53,933 nt of DNA, taken from Bradyrhizobium guangdongense (GTDB lineage Bacteria; Pseudomonadota; Alphaproteobacteria; Rhizobiales; Xanthobacteraceae). Both the position numbers and the translations under genes were made by a program. The stretch lies in contig NZ_PPPT01000195.1 of NCBI RefSeq assembly GCF_006483445.1, positions 1 through 53,933 of the forward strand. Reading direction: 5' to 3'. Below, piece by piece: positions 8,872 to 17,818 of the stretch. A model generated the notes under the pieces. That model was not told where the DNA came from, did no database searches, and was given only the letters and a program-made list of their open reading frames with translations. How positions within the stretch are numbered: position 1 is the first letter of the stretch; each line of letters starts with the position of its first letter.

Positions 8872-11415
8872 GTGACCACCAAGCCTAGTCGCACCGCCTT
8901 TTCCTTCGGAACCGAAGTGACCGCGTCATCCGAGCCGACCCCCAAGGACTTCTGGCAACTTCCGCCCGACGCGCTGTGCCGGCAGCTCGGCTGCGGTCTG
9001 CAGGGCCTGACCGCGGGCGAGGCGAAAACGCGGCTGGCGCGCTTCGGGCCGAACAGCGATGCGCCGCCGAGCGTCGAAGGCGCTATGCGCGCGATCCTGC
9101 GCCGGCTCATGGAGCCGCTGTCGCTGATCCTGCTGGTGGCCGGTGTCATCTCCATGCTGACCGGCGACGAGATCGGCGGCCTGATCATCGTGCTGATCCT
9201 GACGCTGTCGATCGGGCTCGACACCGTGCAGGAAGGACACGCGGTCCGCGCCGCCGAGATCCTCCGCCGTTCGGTCGCGCTGAAGGCCGAGGTCAAGCGC
9301 GACGGCGCCTTTGCCGAAGTCGACGTCGAGCATGTGGTGCCCGGCGACATCCTGCGCATCCGCGCCGGCGACATCATTCCGGCCGATGCGCTGATCCTTG
9401 AAAGCACCGCCTTCACGGCCGGCGAAGCCGCGCTCACGGGCGAACCCTATCCGGTCCAGAAGCGCGCCGGCCCCGCCGCCGATGCCGACGACAAGTCGAA
9501 CGCGCTGTTTCGCGGCGCCGTGGCGCAGACCGGCGAAGCGATCGCGCTCGCGGTCAAGACCGGGCGCGACACCGTGTTCGGCGCGGCGGCTTCCGCGCTG
9601 GCGGAAGCGCAGGTGCCCTCCCCGTTCGAACGCGACCTGCGCGAATTCGGCCTCGTGGTCGCGCGCGCCACGCTGGCGCTGGCGCTGATCGTGCTGACGG
9701 TCCGCGTGGTGTTCGGCCGCCCCGTGCTGGACTCGCTGCTGTTTGCGGTCGCGCTCGCGGTCGGGCTGACGCCGGAGCTACTGCCGATGATCACCACGGT
9801 GACGCTGTCGCGCGGCGCGCTGCGCATGGCCGGCCGCAAGGTGATCGTGAAACGGCTCGCCGCGATCCACGATCTCGGCGCCATGACGATTCTCTGCACG
9901 GACAAGACGGGCACGCTGACCTCGGCGGAGATCACGTTGGCCAGGAGCCTCGATGCCGAGGGCAAGGACGATTCCCACGCCGCAAAGCTCGGCGCGATTG
10001 CAGCCAGCCTCGGCGGCGACCGCGGCTCGCTCGATGCCGCGCTCGTTGCCGGGCAACCGGATGCCGCGCGCGGCTGGACGCTCGCGGGCCGGCAGGCTTT
10101 TGACTTCTCGCGCCGGCTGGGCTCGGTGCTCGCGAGCGGTCCGGACGGCCCACGCCTCATCGTCAAGGGCGCGCCGGAAGCCGTGCTTGCGCTCTGCACG
10201 TTAGATGACGAGGCGCGCAGCGCCGCATTGGCGCGCGTCCATGCACTGGCCGAAGAGGGCCTGCGCTGCGTCGCCATCGCCTCGCGGGCCTGGGATGGAC
10301 CGACACGGGAGGTCGAAACTGAGGACGAAGTCGCGCTGACCTTCGAAGGTTTTTGCGCGTTTGCCGATCCGCCCAAACCGACAGCGGCGGCTGCGATTGC
10401 CGATCTGGCCGCGAGCGGCGTCGGGCTGAAGATATTGTCCGGCGATGATCCCGTGGTGGTGAAGCGGCTCGCAGGCCTCGTCGGGCTCAACGCCGAGCGC
10501 GTGCTGTCGGGGTCGGACATCGCCGAGCTCAGCGACGAGGCGCTCGCCGTGCAGGTGCAATCGGCCGACGCGTTTGGCCGGCTCGCGCCCGACCAGAAGG
10601 CGCGCATCGTCAAGGCGCTGCAGGCGACCGGCGAGGTGGTCGGTTTCCTCGGCGACGGCATCAATGACGCGCCGGCGCTGAAGGCCGCCGATATCGGCCT
10701 CTCCGTCGACGGCGCCACGGGCGTAGCGCAGGCCGCCGCCGACATGATCCTGCTTGCGTCCGACCTCGAGGTCGTCGCCGATGGTGTCGAGGAGGGCCGG
10801 CGCACCTTTGCCAACATCCTGAAATATGTCCGCATGGGCGCGAGCTCGAATTTCGGCAATATGCTGTCGATGGCGGCCGCCTCCATCGCGCTGCCGTTCC
10901 TGCCGATGCTGCCGACGCAGATCCTGCTCAACAACCTGCTCTACGACCTCTCCGAGCTCGGCATTCCCTTCGACCGCGTCTCCGCGCAGGCAACCGCCCA
11001 GCCGCAGGTCTGGAGCATGACGCGCCTGGCGCGCTTTGCCGCGATCATGGGACCGCTGTCGTCGCTGTTCGACTTCCTGACCTTTGGCGCGCTCATTTAT
11101 CTCTTTGGCGCCTCGCCGGTTGAATTCCGCACCGCCTGGTTCATCGAATCCATGGCGACGCAGATCCTGGTCATCTTCATCATCCGCACCAATGGGCGGC
11201 CCTGGCACAATTGGCCCGATCCCGTGCTGTCGGCCTCATCGCTGATCGCGCTCGCCGTAGCGCTCGTCCTGCCGTTCACGCCGGTCGGCGCCTGGTTCGG
11301 CTTCGTCGCCCCGCCACCGCTGATGATGGCCGGCATCGCGGCTCTGGTCGTGGTCTATCTCGCCTGCGCCGAACTGGTGAAGCCGTTTGCGATCCGCAGC
11401 GTCCCGAAGCCGTAG
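8872..11415 (+). CDS. mgtA: MgtA-like magnesium-translocating P-type ATPase
   Basis: 847 residues, slightly shorter than enteric MgtA. The order is a cytoplasmic cation-ATPase N-terminal domain (about 25-90), a first pair of membrane helices (80-125), the actuator domain with TGEP in place of TGES, a second helix pair with LTPELLPMI, the phosphorylation site Asp344 in CTDKTGTLT, a nucleotide-binding KGAPEA, the hinge GDGINDAPALK, and C-terminal helices. The stretch SNFGNMLSMAAAS, then LPTQILLNNLLYDLSE, is typical of MgtA/MgtB rather than calcium or proton pumps, so magnesium import driven by ATP is the likely role. The start is a GTG preceded by AAGG; no upstream in-frame ATG exists. It stands alone and is divergent from purA. 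Confidence 0.85.
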   Translation: MTTKPSRTAFSFGTEVTASSEPTPKDFWQLPPDALCRQLGCGLQGLTAGEAKTRLARFGPNSDAPPSVEGAMRAILRRLMEPLSLILLVAGVISMLTGDEIGGLIIVLILTLSIGLDTVQEGHAVRAAEILRRSVALKAEVKRDGAFAEVDVEHVVPGDILRIRAGDIIPADALILESTAFTAGEAALTGEPYPVQKRAGPAADADDKSNALFRGAVAQTGEAIALAVKTGRDTVFGAAASALAEAQVPSPFERDLREFGLVVARATLALALIVLTVRVVFGRPVLDSLLFAVALAVGLTPELLPMITTVTLSRGALRMAGRKVIVKRLAAIHDLGAMTILCTDKTGTLTSAEITLARSLDAEGKDDSHAAKLGAIAASLGGDRGSLDAALVAGQPDAARGWTLAGRQAFDFSRRLGSVLASGPDGPRLIVKGAPEAVLALCTLDDEARSAALARVHALAEEGLRCVAIASRAWDGPTREVETEDEVALTFEGFCAFADPPKPTAAAAIADLAASGVGLKILSGDDPVVVKRLAGLVGLNAERVLSGSDIAELSDEALAVQVQSADAFGRLAPDQKARIVKALQATGEVVGFLGDGINDAPALKAADIGLSVDGATGVAQAAADMILLASDLEVVADGVEEGRRTFANILKYVRMGASSNFGNMLSMAAASIALPFLPMLPTQILLNNLLYDLSELGIPFDRVSAQATAQPQVWSMTRLARFAAIMGPLSSLFDFLTFGALIYLFGASPVEFRTAWFIESMATQILVIFIIRTNGRPWHNWPDPVLSASSLIALAVALVLPFTPVGAWFGFVAPPPLMMAGIAALVVVYLACAELVKPFAIRSVPKP

Positions 11416-11569
11416 AGTTCCTTCATCCGCACCATGCATGGTCGCGATGCGCCGCAGACCATTGATGTCAGGCGGATTTCCGTGTCTCTCTGAGGAGGCC
11501 GGGCATGAGCCGGCCCGGAGCTGCCGGGCCGGATGGCTCGGCGCATCAACCGGGCCTCGTCTCCACACC

Positions 11570-12499
11570 ATGTCCGCCACCGACCAGACCACGGCCGCCG
11601 CGCCGGGTCATATCTGGATCGCCAACCAGCCTTATCTCCTGCTCAGCATCACCGCGCTGTGCTGGGCCGGCAACGCGATCGTCGGCCGGCTCGCCGCCGG
11701 CCACATCCCGCCGGTGACACTGTCCTTCCTGCGCTGGACCTTTGCGTTCCTGCTGGTGCTGCCGTTTGCGTGGAAGCATCTGGCGCGCGACTGGCCTGCC
11801 ATCCGAGGCAAGCTCGGCCTGATGATCGTGCTGTCGATCACCGGCATCGGTGCCTTCAATACCTTGCAATACTGGGCGCTGGAGCACACCGAAGCCCTCA
11901 ACACGCTGCTGCTGCAGTCGGCCGCGCCCTTGGTGGTGGCGCTGTGGTCGCTGGCGATCCTGGGTATCAGGCTGACGGCGACGCAGACTTTTGGCGTGCT
12001 GCTGTCGCTGTGCGGCGTGCTCACCATCCTGTTGCGGGGCGATTTCACGGCGCTGTCGAACATATCGTTCAACAAGGGCGATCTCATCTTCATGGTCGCC
12101 CTGATCATCTTCGCGCTCTATTCGGTGCTGACCTTGAAGCGGCCGGCGATCCACGGCCTGTCCTTCCTCGCCTTCACCTTCGGCTGCGGCGCGGCCTGCC
12201 TCATCCCGCTCGAGATCTGGGAATTGTCGGCCCGCCCCGTGATGAAGCTCGACATGCCGAACCTGCTGACGCTGTTCTATGTCGCGGTGTTTCCTTCGAC
12301 GCTCGCCTATCTCTGCTTCAACCGCGGTGTCGCGCTGATCGGGGCCAACCGCGCCGCGCCGTTCTTCCACGTCGTGCCGGTGTTCGGCTCGATCATGGCG
12401 ATGATCTTCCTCGGCGAGCTTCCAAAGACGTTCCACTTCATCGGCTTCGCGCTGGTGCTCTCGGGCGTGTTCGTGGCCTCGCGCAAGCAGGCGACCTGA
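11570..12499 (+). CDS. EamA-family (drug/metabolite superfamily) permease
   Basis: 309 residues with ten hydrophobic helices in two EamA repeats, the pattern of small-molecule exporters of the drug/metabolite transporter superfamily in the inner membrane. The first helix carries ALCWAGNAIVGR and the C-terminal repeat has FNRGVALIGANRAAPFFH. The ATG at 11570 is chosen because it begins directly before the first helix region; a longer frame upstream has no coding look. The substrate cannot be inferred. It is clearly paralogous to the permease at 13040-13975, with a convergent DUF1330 gene between them. Confidence 0.88.
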   Translation: MSATDQTTAAAPGHIWIANQPYLLLSITALCWAGNAIVGRLAAGHIPPVTLSFLRWTFAFLLVLPFAWKHLARDWPAIRGKLGLMIVLSITGIGAFNTLQYWALEHTEALNTLLLQSAAPLVVALWSLAILGIRLTATQTFGVLLSLCGVLTILLRGDFTALSNISFNKGDLIFMVALIIFALYSVLTLKRPAIHGLSFLAFTFGCGAACLIPLEIWELSARPVMKLDMPNLLTLFYVAVFPSTLAYLCFNRGVALIGANRAAPFFHVVPVFGSIMAMIFLGELPKTFHFIGFALVLSGVFVASRKQAT

Positions 12500-12522
12500 C
12501 GATTCCTCTCCCCATTCGACGT

Positions 12523-12948
12523 CTAATATATTGACCGGTTTCCGGCTCGGGCCGGCTTGAATTTGCTGTAGGCTTCGCTGGTCGCGACGATCACGTGCTC
12601 GGCACAGCCGTTGCGGCGATGCGGATCGGCCTGCTTCTCATAAGCGTCCGATGTCATCATATCGAGGAAGGCAGCGACGGTCGGGTAATGCACCAGCGCC
12701 ACGAAATCCCAGTCATGGCCGGCCCGCGAGCCGAGCGCGACCGCCCTGGCATCGCCGGTCCACAACAGCGTGCCGCCGCGCGCCTTGATCATCGGCACCG
12801 TCACCGCGCTGTAACGCAAATATGCGTCCCAGCCGGTGCCATCGCCATCGAGCGAGCGCGCATGGAAGCGCATCAGGTTCAGCATCACCACGGGCGCCTG
12901 CTGGTCGAGCTGCGCCAGTCCTTCGACGTTCAAGAGATCTACACTCAC
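12523..12948 (-). CDS. DUF1330 (ABM-fold) protein
   Basis: A 141-residue soluble protein with the features of the DUF1330 family: PVVMLNLMRF near the N-terminus, GGTLLWTGDA in the middle and WDFVALVHYPTVAAFLDM, the dimeric ferredoxin-like fold shared with antibiotic-biosynthesis monooxygenases. The start is taken as the GTG at 12948 because GAGGAG lies seven bases upstream; the open frame extends further but without a ribosome binding site. It is convergent with the first EamA gene (23 bases between stops) and divergent from the second. Biochemical role unknown. Confidence 0.83.
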   Translation of the reverse strand: MSVDLLNVEGLAQLDQQAPVVMLNLMRFHARSLDGDGTGWDAYLRYSAVTVPMIKARGGTLLWTGDARAVALGSRAGHDWDFVALVHYPTVAAFLDMMTSDAYEKQADPHRRNGCAEHVIVATSEAYSKFKPARAGNRSIY

Positions 12949-13039
12949 TGATGTCTCCTCGGGATTTCCTGCATTGTAGCATTGCGGAGACGGGACTTGT
13001 CCGGCAAGCGAAAGCGGGCGCAAGCTCGACGTGGAAACA

Positions 13040-13975
13040 ATGACGATTGCCGCGCCCGCGCCACCGAAAACCAGTCCCATCGGCTGGCTCAACAACCAGC
13101 CCTATCTGCTCTTGAGCCTGACCTCGCTGTTCTGGGCCGGCAATATCGTGCTCGCGCGCCATGTCGGCGCGCATATCCCGCCGATCACGATGACGACGAT
13201 CCGCTGGTTCGGCGTGTTCTTCATCCTGCTTCCGCTCGCCTGGCCGCATCTGAAGCGCGACTGGCCGGCGCTGCGCGCGCATCTGCCGCTGATGCTGTTC
13301 TTGTCGCTGATCGGCTTTGCCTTCAACAACGCCATCTCCTACTGGGCGATGCAGTACACCGAGGCGCTGAACGCGCTGCTGATCCAGTCGTCGGGGCCGC
13401 TGTTCGTGGCGCTATGGTCGCTGGTGCTGTTCGGGGTGCGGCTGACCGGCAGCCAGCTTGCGGGCATCGCGGTGTCGCTCGTCGGCGTGCTCGTCATCAT
13501 CCTGCGCGGAGACCTGTCGGCGCTTGCCGGCATCACCTTCAACAAGGGCGACATCATGTTCGCGTCCTCGCTGGTGGCGTTCGGGCTCTATTCCGCGATC
13601 ATTCCGCGCCGGCCGCGGGTGCATCAGCTCTCGTTCCTGTCCTTCACCACCTGCTGCGGCGCGATGATGCTGGTGCCGGGCGCGCTGTGGGAATATTCCG
13701 CAGGGATCACGCTGAAGCTCGATGCGCTGACCTTCGCGACCATGGGCTACATCCTGATCTTCCCCTCGACGCTGGCCTATCTGTTCTTCAACCGCGGCGT
13801 GGCGCTGATCGGGCCGAACAGGGCCGCTCCGTTCTTCCATCTGGTGCCGGTGTTTGGCTCGGCGATGGCGATCCTGCTGCTCGGCGAGAAGCTAAGGGCG
13901 TTTCATCTGATCGGCTACGCGCTGGTGCTCGCCGGCGTCGTCACCGCCTCGCGGCAGGGTTCGGCTGTGAAATAA
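13040..13975 (+). CDS. EamA-family (drug/metabolite superfamily) permease, second copy
   Basis: 311 residues with ten membrane helices in two EamA repeats. It shares NNQPYLLLS at the N-terminus, FNKGD in the middle and FNRGVALIGPNRAAPFFHLVPVFGS near the C-terminus (parts of longer matches) with the permease at 11570-12499, so the two arose by duplication. The ATG at 13040 is preferred to the GTG nine bases upstream. The divergent DUF1330 gene starts 91 bases away, so the two promoters share that gap. The substrate is unknown; export of a metabolite is the usual role of the family. Confidence 0.88.
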   Translation: MTIAAPAPPKTSPIGWLNNQPYLLLSLTSLFWAGNIVLARHVGAHIPPITMTTIRWFGVFFILLPLAWPHLKRDWPALRAHLPLMLFLSLIGFAFNNAISYWAMQYTEALNALLIQSSGPLFVALWSLVLFGVRLTGSQLAGIAVSLVGVLVIILRGDLSALAGITFNKGDIMFASSLVAFGLYSAIIPRRPRVHQLSFLSFTTCCGAMMLVPGALWEYSAGITLKLDALTFATMGYILIFPSTLAYLFFNRGVALIGPNRAAPFFHLVPVFGSAMAILLLGEKLRAFHLIGYALVLAGVVTASRQGSAVK

Positions 13976-14073
13976 TTCCGCACGGCGGATACGGGCGTGC
14001 CAAGCTGCCGCCTTCCGCTTCCACGACGAAACAGCTAGGTTCCCTGCACAACAAGAACAGGGAAACGTCCGGA

Positions 14074-15051
14074 ATGTCATCATTCGTCCTCCGCGGCTTG
14101 CGCGCCGCCGCATTGCTGCTCGCGGGTTTTGCTGCCACCGCCGCCGCGCAGGCGCAAAATTATCCGAACCGCAACATCACGCTGGTGCTGCCGTTTGCCG
14201 CCGGCAGCGGCACCGACACCACGACGCGGATCATCTCGCAGCATCTTTCGCAGGCGCTCGGCGTTGGCATCGTGATCGAGAACAAGGCCGGCGCCAACGG
14301 CATGCTGGCCGCGACCTTCGTCGCGCGCGCCGCCCCCGACGGCTACACGCTGCTGGTCACCACCAACACCACGCATTCGGCCAATCCCTATCTGCTGAAG
14401 AGCCTCACCTACGACCCGGTGAAGGATTTTGCGCCGATCGCGCGCACCGGCGACCTGCCCTTCATGCTGGTGGTCCATCCCGACGTGCCGGCCAAGTCCG
14501 TCGCCGAGCTCGTCGCCTATGGCAAGGCCAATCCGGGCAAGCTGAGCTACGCCTCGGGCTCGTCGTCGGCGATCGTGTCGGGCGCGACCTTTGCGCATAA
14601 TGCCGGAATCGACATGCTGCACGTGCCCTACAAGAGCTCGCCGCCGGCACTCAACGACGTGATGGGCGGCCGCGTCTCCATGATGTTCGTGGACATCCTC
14701 ACGGGGCTACCGCACGTCAATGGCGGCGCGCTGCGCTCGCTCGCCGTCACCACCAAGGACCGCTCGCCGCTGGTGCCGAACCTGCCGTCGATGCAGGAGG
14801 CCGGCGTGCCCGACTTCGACATCACCTCCTGGCAGGGCTATTTCGCGCCCGCTGGCACGCCCAAGGAGATCGTCGTCAGGCTCAATGCCGAGATCCGCAA
14901 GATCGTCGAGAAGCCGGAGATCAAGGCCCAGCTCGCGACCCTCGGCATGGACGCTTTCTCTGGCACGCCGGAGGAGCTCGGCACTTTCGTGAAGGATCAG
15001 CTCGTGCTGTGGGAGAAGCTGATCAAGAACGCCAATATCGAGGCGCAGTAA
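14074..15051 (+). CDS. Bug/TctC-family periplasmic solute-binding protein
   Basis: 325 residues with a signal peptide (1-28, cleavage after AQA) and the hallmarks of the Bug family: YPNRNITLVLPFAAGS at the mature N-terminus, IENKAGANG, the PDGYTLL segment and LPSMQEAG. These proteins bind carboxylates or related small acids, normally for tripartite tricarboxylate transporters. No TctA or TctB membrane subunits are nearby, which is common because such genomes carry many orphan Bug proteins. It is followed by a 327-base gap and then the uronate dehydrogenase operon; a link with that operon is possible but not shown. Confidence 0.9.
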   Translation: MSSFVLRGLRAAALLLAGFAATAAAQAQNYPNRNITLVLPFAAGSGTDTTTRIISQHLSQALGVGIVIENKAGANGMLAATFVARAAPDGYTLLVTTNTTHSANPYLLKSLTYDPVKDFAPIARTGDLPFMLVVHPDVPAKSVAELVAYGKANPGKLSYASGSSSAIVSGATFAHNAGIDMLHVPYKSSPPALNDVMGGRVSMMFVDILTGLPHVNGGALRSLAVTTKDRSPLVPNLPSMQEAGVPDFDITSWQGYFAPAGTPKEIVVRLNAEIRKIVEKPEIKAQLATLGMDAFSGTPEELGTFVKDQLVLWEKLIKNANIEAQ

Positions 15052-15378
15052 GCACGCGCCGCGACTGACGGCCCCGCCTCGCACCGGACGAGCCAAGCGC
15101 CCCCTTGCGGGGCGCCGCGCGATCAATGCAACTCCAGCATTGATCGATGCCAGATTTGGCTTGGACAGAGAATGCTGCCCGCCCTAAGGACGAAGCTGGC
15201 GACATCGCGCCCGTAGAGCGCGCTCGCACAGCAATGGACGACTGTCTCGTCCGAACCTCCAATCCGCAACCAATAGCGGTCGAGCCGAGAAGCGGGAAGA
15301 AACATCCATGGATGCAATCTGCATCATCACCTCGCGCCCGGCGCCGGCCGACGGCGCGGCGCGATTGCCGAGGGTGCG
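15052..15378. other. Intergenic region upstream of the uronate operon
   Basis: 327 bases without a convincing gene. Just after the preceding stop, GCGCCCC (15097-15103) and GGGGCGC (15109-15115) can form a hairpin but no T-run follows. A perfect 9-base inverted repeat at 15121-15145 comes next and is listed separately. The promoter of the uronate operon should lie in the remaining 230 bases; I could not assign its boxes. Confidence 0.45.
15121..15145. promoter_or_regulatory. Perfect 9+9 inverted repeat, candidate operator
   Basis: GATCAATGC at 15121-15129 and GCATTGATC at 15137-15145 are exact inverted copies separated by seven bases. No T-run follows on either strand, so an intrinsic terminator is unlikely. 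Its place upstream of udh and the TRAP genes suits a binding site for a dimeric repressor such as a GntR or IclR protein, although no regulator gene is present nearby. Confidence 0.4.
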
Positions 15379-16212
15379 ATGAAAGTCGCATTGTCAGGCG
15401 CAAGCGGAAACATCGGCAGCCTGCTGCGCCGCGAGCTGCCGAAGCACGGCATCGCGCTGCGCTCTGCCGGCTGGAAGCCCTCGATTGCACCGCAGCACGA
15501 GGGCGAGGACGTCATGAACGGCGACCTCCGCGACACCGCCTTCGTCGATCGCTTCCTTAATGGCGTGGACGTCCTCATTCATCTTGCCGGGACCAGCGTC
15601 GAGCGGCCCCTGCCCGAGATCATCGAGAACAATCTGATCGGCCTGCACCAGGTCTACGAAGGCGCGCGCCGCAACAACGTCAAGCGCATCGTGTTCGCCA
15701 GTTCGAACCACGCCTTCGGCATGCACGAGGTCAGTGCAAAGCTCGCCCCCGACGCACCGTTCCGGCCCGACGGCCTTTACGGCCTGTCCAAGATGTGGGG
15801 CGAGGGCATGGCGCGGATGTATTGGGACAAGCACGGCATCGAGGGAATCTCGCTGCGGATCGGGAGCTGCGAGGCCCGCCCTTCGAACTTCCGGCATTTG
15901 AGCACCTGGCTCAGTCACGACGACATGGTTTCGCTGGCACTGTGCAGCATCAGGGCGCCGGCGGTCGGCTATCTCGACGTCTGGGGCGTCTCCAACAACA
16001 CGCGCAGCTATCTCACGCCGCTCAACTGCGCCGAGATCGGCTATGCGCCGGGCGACAACGCCGAAGACTTCGCGACTGACATCCTGAAGCAGCCGAACCC
16101 GCTCGATTCCATCGCACAATCCTACCAAGGTGGTGCGTTTGTGACGCTTGACTTCACACCTGAACAGGAGCGCCCTACGGCGTCCCAAAGCTTCTGCGCG
16201 ACCACGACATAA
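15379..16212 (+). CDS. udh: Uronate dehydrogenase (NAD-dependent epimerase/dehydratase family)
   Basis: 277 residues of the short-chain epimerase fold. GASGNIG (residues 8-14) binds NAD; the catalytic Tyr134 and Lys138 lie in GLYGLSK; SSNH and the segments MYWDKHG, RIGSC and LSTWLSHDD match the uronate dehydrogenase family, which oxidises galacturonate or glucuronate to the aldarolactone. The ATG at 15379 follows GAGGG. A C-terminal tail of about 20 residues after YQGG differs from the family and has no recognised role. It is followed 21 bases later by a three-gene TRAP transporter, which supports a sugar-acid uptake and oxidation operon. Confidence 0.82.
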   Translation: MKVALSGASGNIGSLLRRELPKHGIALRSAGWKPSIAPQHEGEDVMNGDLRDTAFVDRFLNGVDVLIHLAGTSVERPLPEIIENNLIGLHQVYEGARRNNVKRIVFASSNHAFGMHEVSAKLAPDAPFRPDGLYGLSKMWGEGMARMYWDKHGIEGISLRIGSCEARPSNFRHLSTWLSHDDMVSLALCSIRAPAVGYLDVWGVSNNTRSYLTPLNCAEIGYAPGDNAEDFATDILKQPNPLDSIAQSYQGGAFVTLDFTPEQERPTASQSFCATTT

Positions 16213-16233
16213 TCAACAGGGAGGAACGACCAC

Positions 16234-17205
16234 ATGAAGACACTGACCGGCATCATCGCAGCCGCGGCGCTGGCGATCACGGCGCCCCTGGCGAGCGCCC
16301 GCGATTTCCGCTCCGCCGACGTGCATCCCGCCGACTATCCGACCGTCGAGGCCGTCAAGTCGATGGGCCAGGAGCTCGCGAAGGCGACCGGCGGCAAGCT
16401 CGGCGTGAAGGTATTTCCCAACGGTGCCCTCGGCTCCGAGAAGGACACCATCGAGCAGTTGAAGATCGGCGCGCTCGACATGATGCGCATCAACTCTTCG
16501 CCGCTGAACAATTTCGTGCCGGAAACCATTCCCCTGTGCCTGCCCTTCGTGTTCCGGGACACCAAGCACATGCGCGCCGTCCTCGACGGTCCGATCGGCG
16601 ATGAAATTCTGGCGGCCATGGAGCCCGCCGGATTGATCGGCCTCGCCTATTACGACAGCGGCGCCCGGTCCATCTACACCGTCAAGGCACCGGTCAAGTC
16701 GCTCGCCGACCTCAAGGGCCTCAAGATCCGCGTCCAGCAGTCCGATCTGTGGGTCGGCATGATCCAGAGCCTCGGCGCCAACGCGACGCCGATGCCCTAT
16801 GGCGAGGTCTATACCGCACTCAAGACCGGCCTGGTGGACGCGGCCGAGAACAACTGGCCGTCCTACGAATCCTCGCGCCATTTCGAGGCGGCCAAATTCT
16901 ACAACGTCACCGAGCACTCGCTCGCGCCCGAAGTACTGGTCATGTCCAAGAAGGTCTGGGACACCCTCAGCAAGGAAGACCAGGCGGCGGTCCGCAAGGC
17001 GGCCAAGGACTCGGTGCCGGTCATGCGCAAGCTCTGGGACGAGCGTGAGCTGGCCTCGCGCAAGACGGTCGAAGCGGCCGGCGTTCAGGTCATCACGATC
17101 GCCAACAAGGCGGAATTCGTCGATGCGATGAAGCCGGTGTACGACAAGTTCGCCAACGACGAGAAGCTGAAGAGCCTCGTCAAGCGCATCCAGGACACGA
17201 AGTAA
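16234..17205 (+). CDS. TRAP transporter periplasmic solute-binding protein (DctP type)
   Basis: 323 residues with a signal peptide (1-23, cleavage after ASA). The body has the DctP pattern: GGKLGVKVFPNGALG, EQLKIGALDM, the conserved Arg of LKIRVQQS that binds the substrate carboxylate, and GLVDAAENNW. It delivers a carboxylate, here probably a uronate given the adjacent dehydrogenase, to the DctQM membrane complex, using the sodium gradient in known family members. AGGGAGGA precedes the ATG. First of three transporter genes in order P, Q, M. Confidence 0.93.
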   Translation: MKTLTGIIAAAALAITAPLASARDFRSADVHPADYPTVEAVKSMGQELAKATGGKLGVKVFPNGALGSEKDTIEQLKIGALDMMRINSSPLNNFVPETIPLCLPFVFRDTKHMRAVLDGPIGDEILAAMEPAGLIGLAYYDSGARSIYTVKAPVKSLADLKGLKIRVQQSDLWVGMIQSLGANATPMPYGEVYTALKTGLVDAAENNWPSYESSRHFEAAKFYNVTEHSLAPEVLVMSKKVWDTLSKEDQAAVRKAAKDSVPVMRKLWDERELASRKTVEAAGVQVITIANKAEFVDAMKPVYDKFANDEKLKSLVKRIQDTK

Positions 17206-17266
17206 GACACGACGCCGGTTCCGGTGTCGCCGACCGGCGGCACCGGAATCCCGCAAGGAGATGGGG

Positions 17267-17818
17267 ATGTCGGACAATCACTCGGGAAGCCACGAGCCGG
17301 AAGCGGAGGCGGGAAAGCCGTCGACCGGCTTGCTGTCGCGGATCAATGCACCGATCGCGCGCGTGGGCATGTATTTGTCCGTGAGCGGCCTGCTCGTCAT
17401 CGTCATCATCGTATTCTACCAGGTGTTCGGACGTTACGTGCTTAATTCCAGCCCGACCTGGACCGAGAACCTTGCGCTGGTTCTGATTCTGTACGTCACG
17501 TTGATCGGCGCCGCCGTCGGCGTGCGCGATGCCGGGCACATCGGCATGGACAGTCTCCTGGTGATGCTTCCGGATCGCACGCGCGAGACGATCGAGCTCG
17601 TGATCCACGTTCTGGTGGCCGTGTTCGGTATCGCGATGGCCTATAATGGCTGGATCCTCGGCGCCTCGGTCGGCACCGTGAAGATCCCCAATCTCGGTCT
17701 GCCCGAGGTCGTCCGCTACGTCCCGCTGATCGCCTCCGGCGTCCTGATCGTTTCCTTTTCCATCGAGCACATCATCGCGCTCCTGCGCGGCGAAGAGGTC
17801 ATTCCGTCATGGAACTGA
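17267..17818 (+). CDS. TRAP transporter small membrane subunit (DctQ type)
   Basis: 183 residues with four predicted helices (about 35-58, 72-90, 112-133 and 152-170) and the usual soluble N-terminus. WTENLALVLILYVTLIGAAVG-type sequence in the second helix is typical of DctQ. Two ATGs compete: the one at 17261 abuts AAGGAG directly, while that at 17267 has the correct six-base spacing, so the latter is chosen. The end overlaps the next gene by ten bases, showing translational coupling with the large subunit. Confidence 0.9.
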   Translation: MSDNHSGSHEPEAEAGKPSTGLLSRINAPIARVGMYLSVSGLLVIVIIVFYQVFGRYVLNSSPTWTENLALVLILYVTLIGAAVGVRDAGHIGMDSLLVMLPDRTRETIELVIHVLVAVFGIAMAYNGWILGASVGTVKIPNLGLPEVVRYVPLIASGVLIVSFSIEHIIALLRGEEVIPSWN

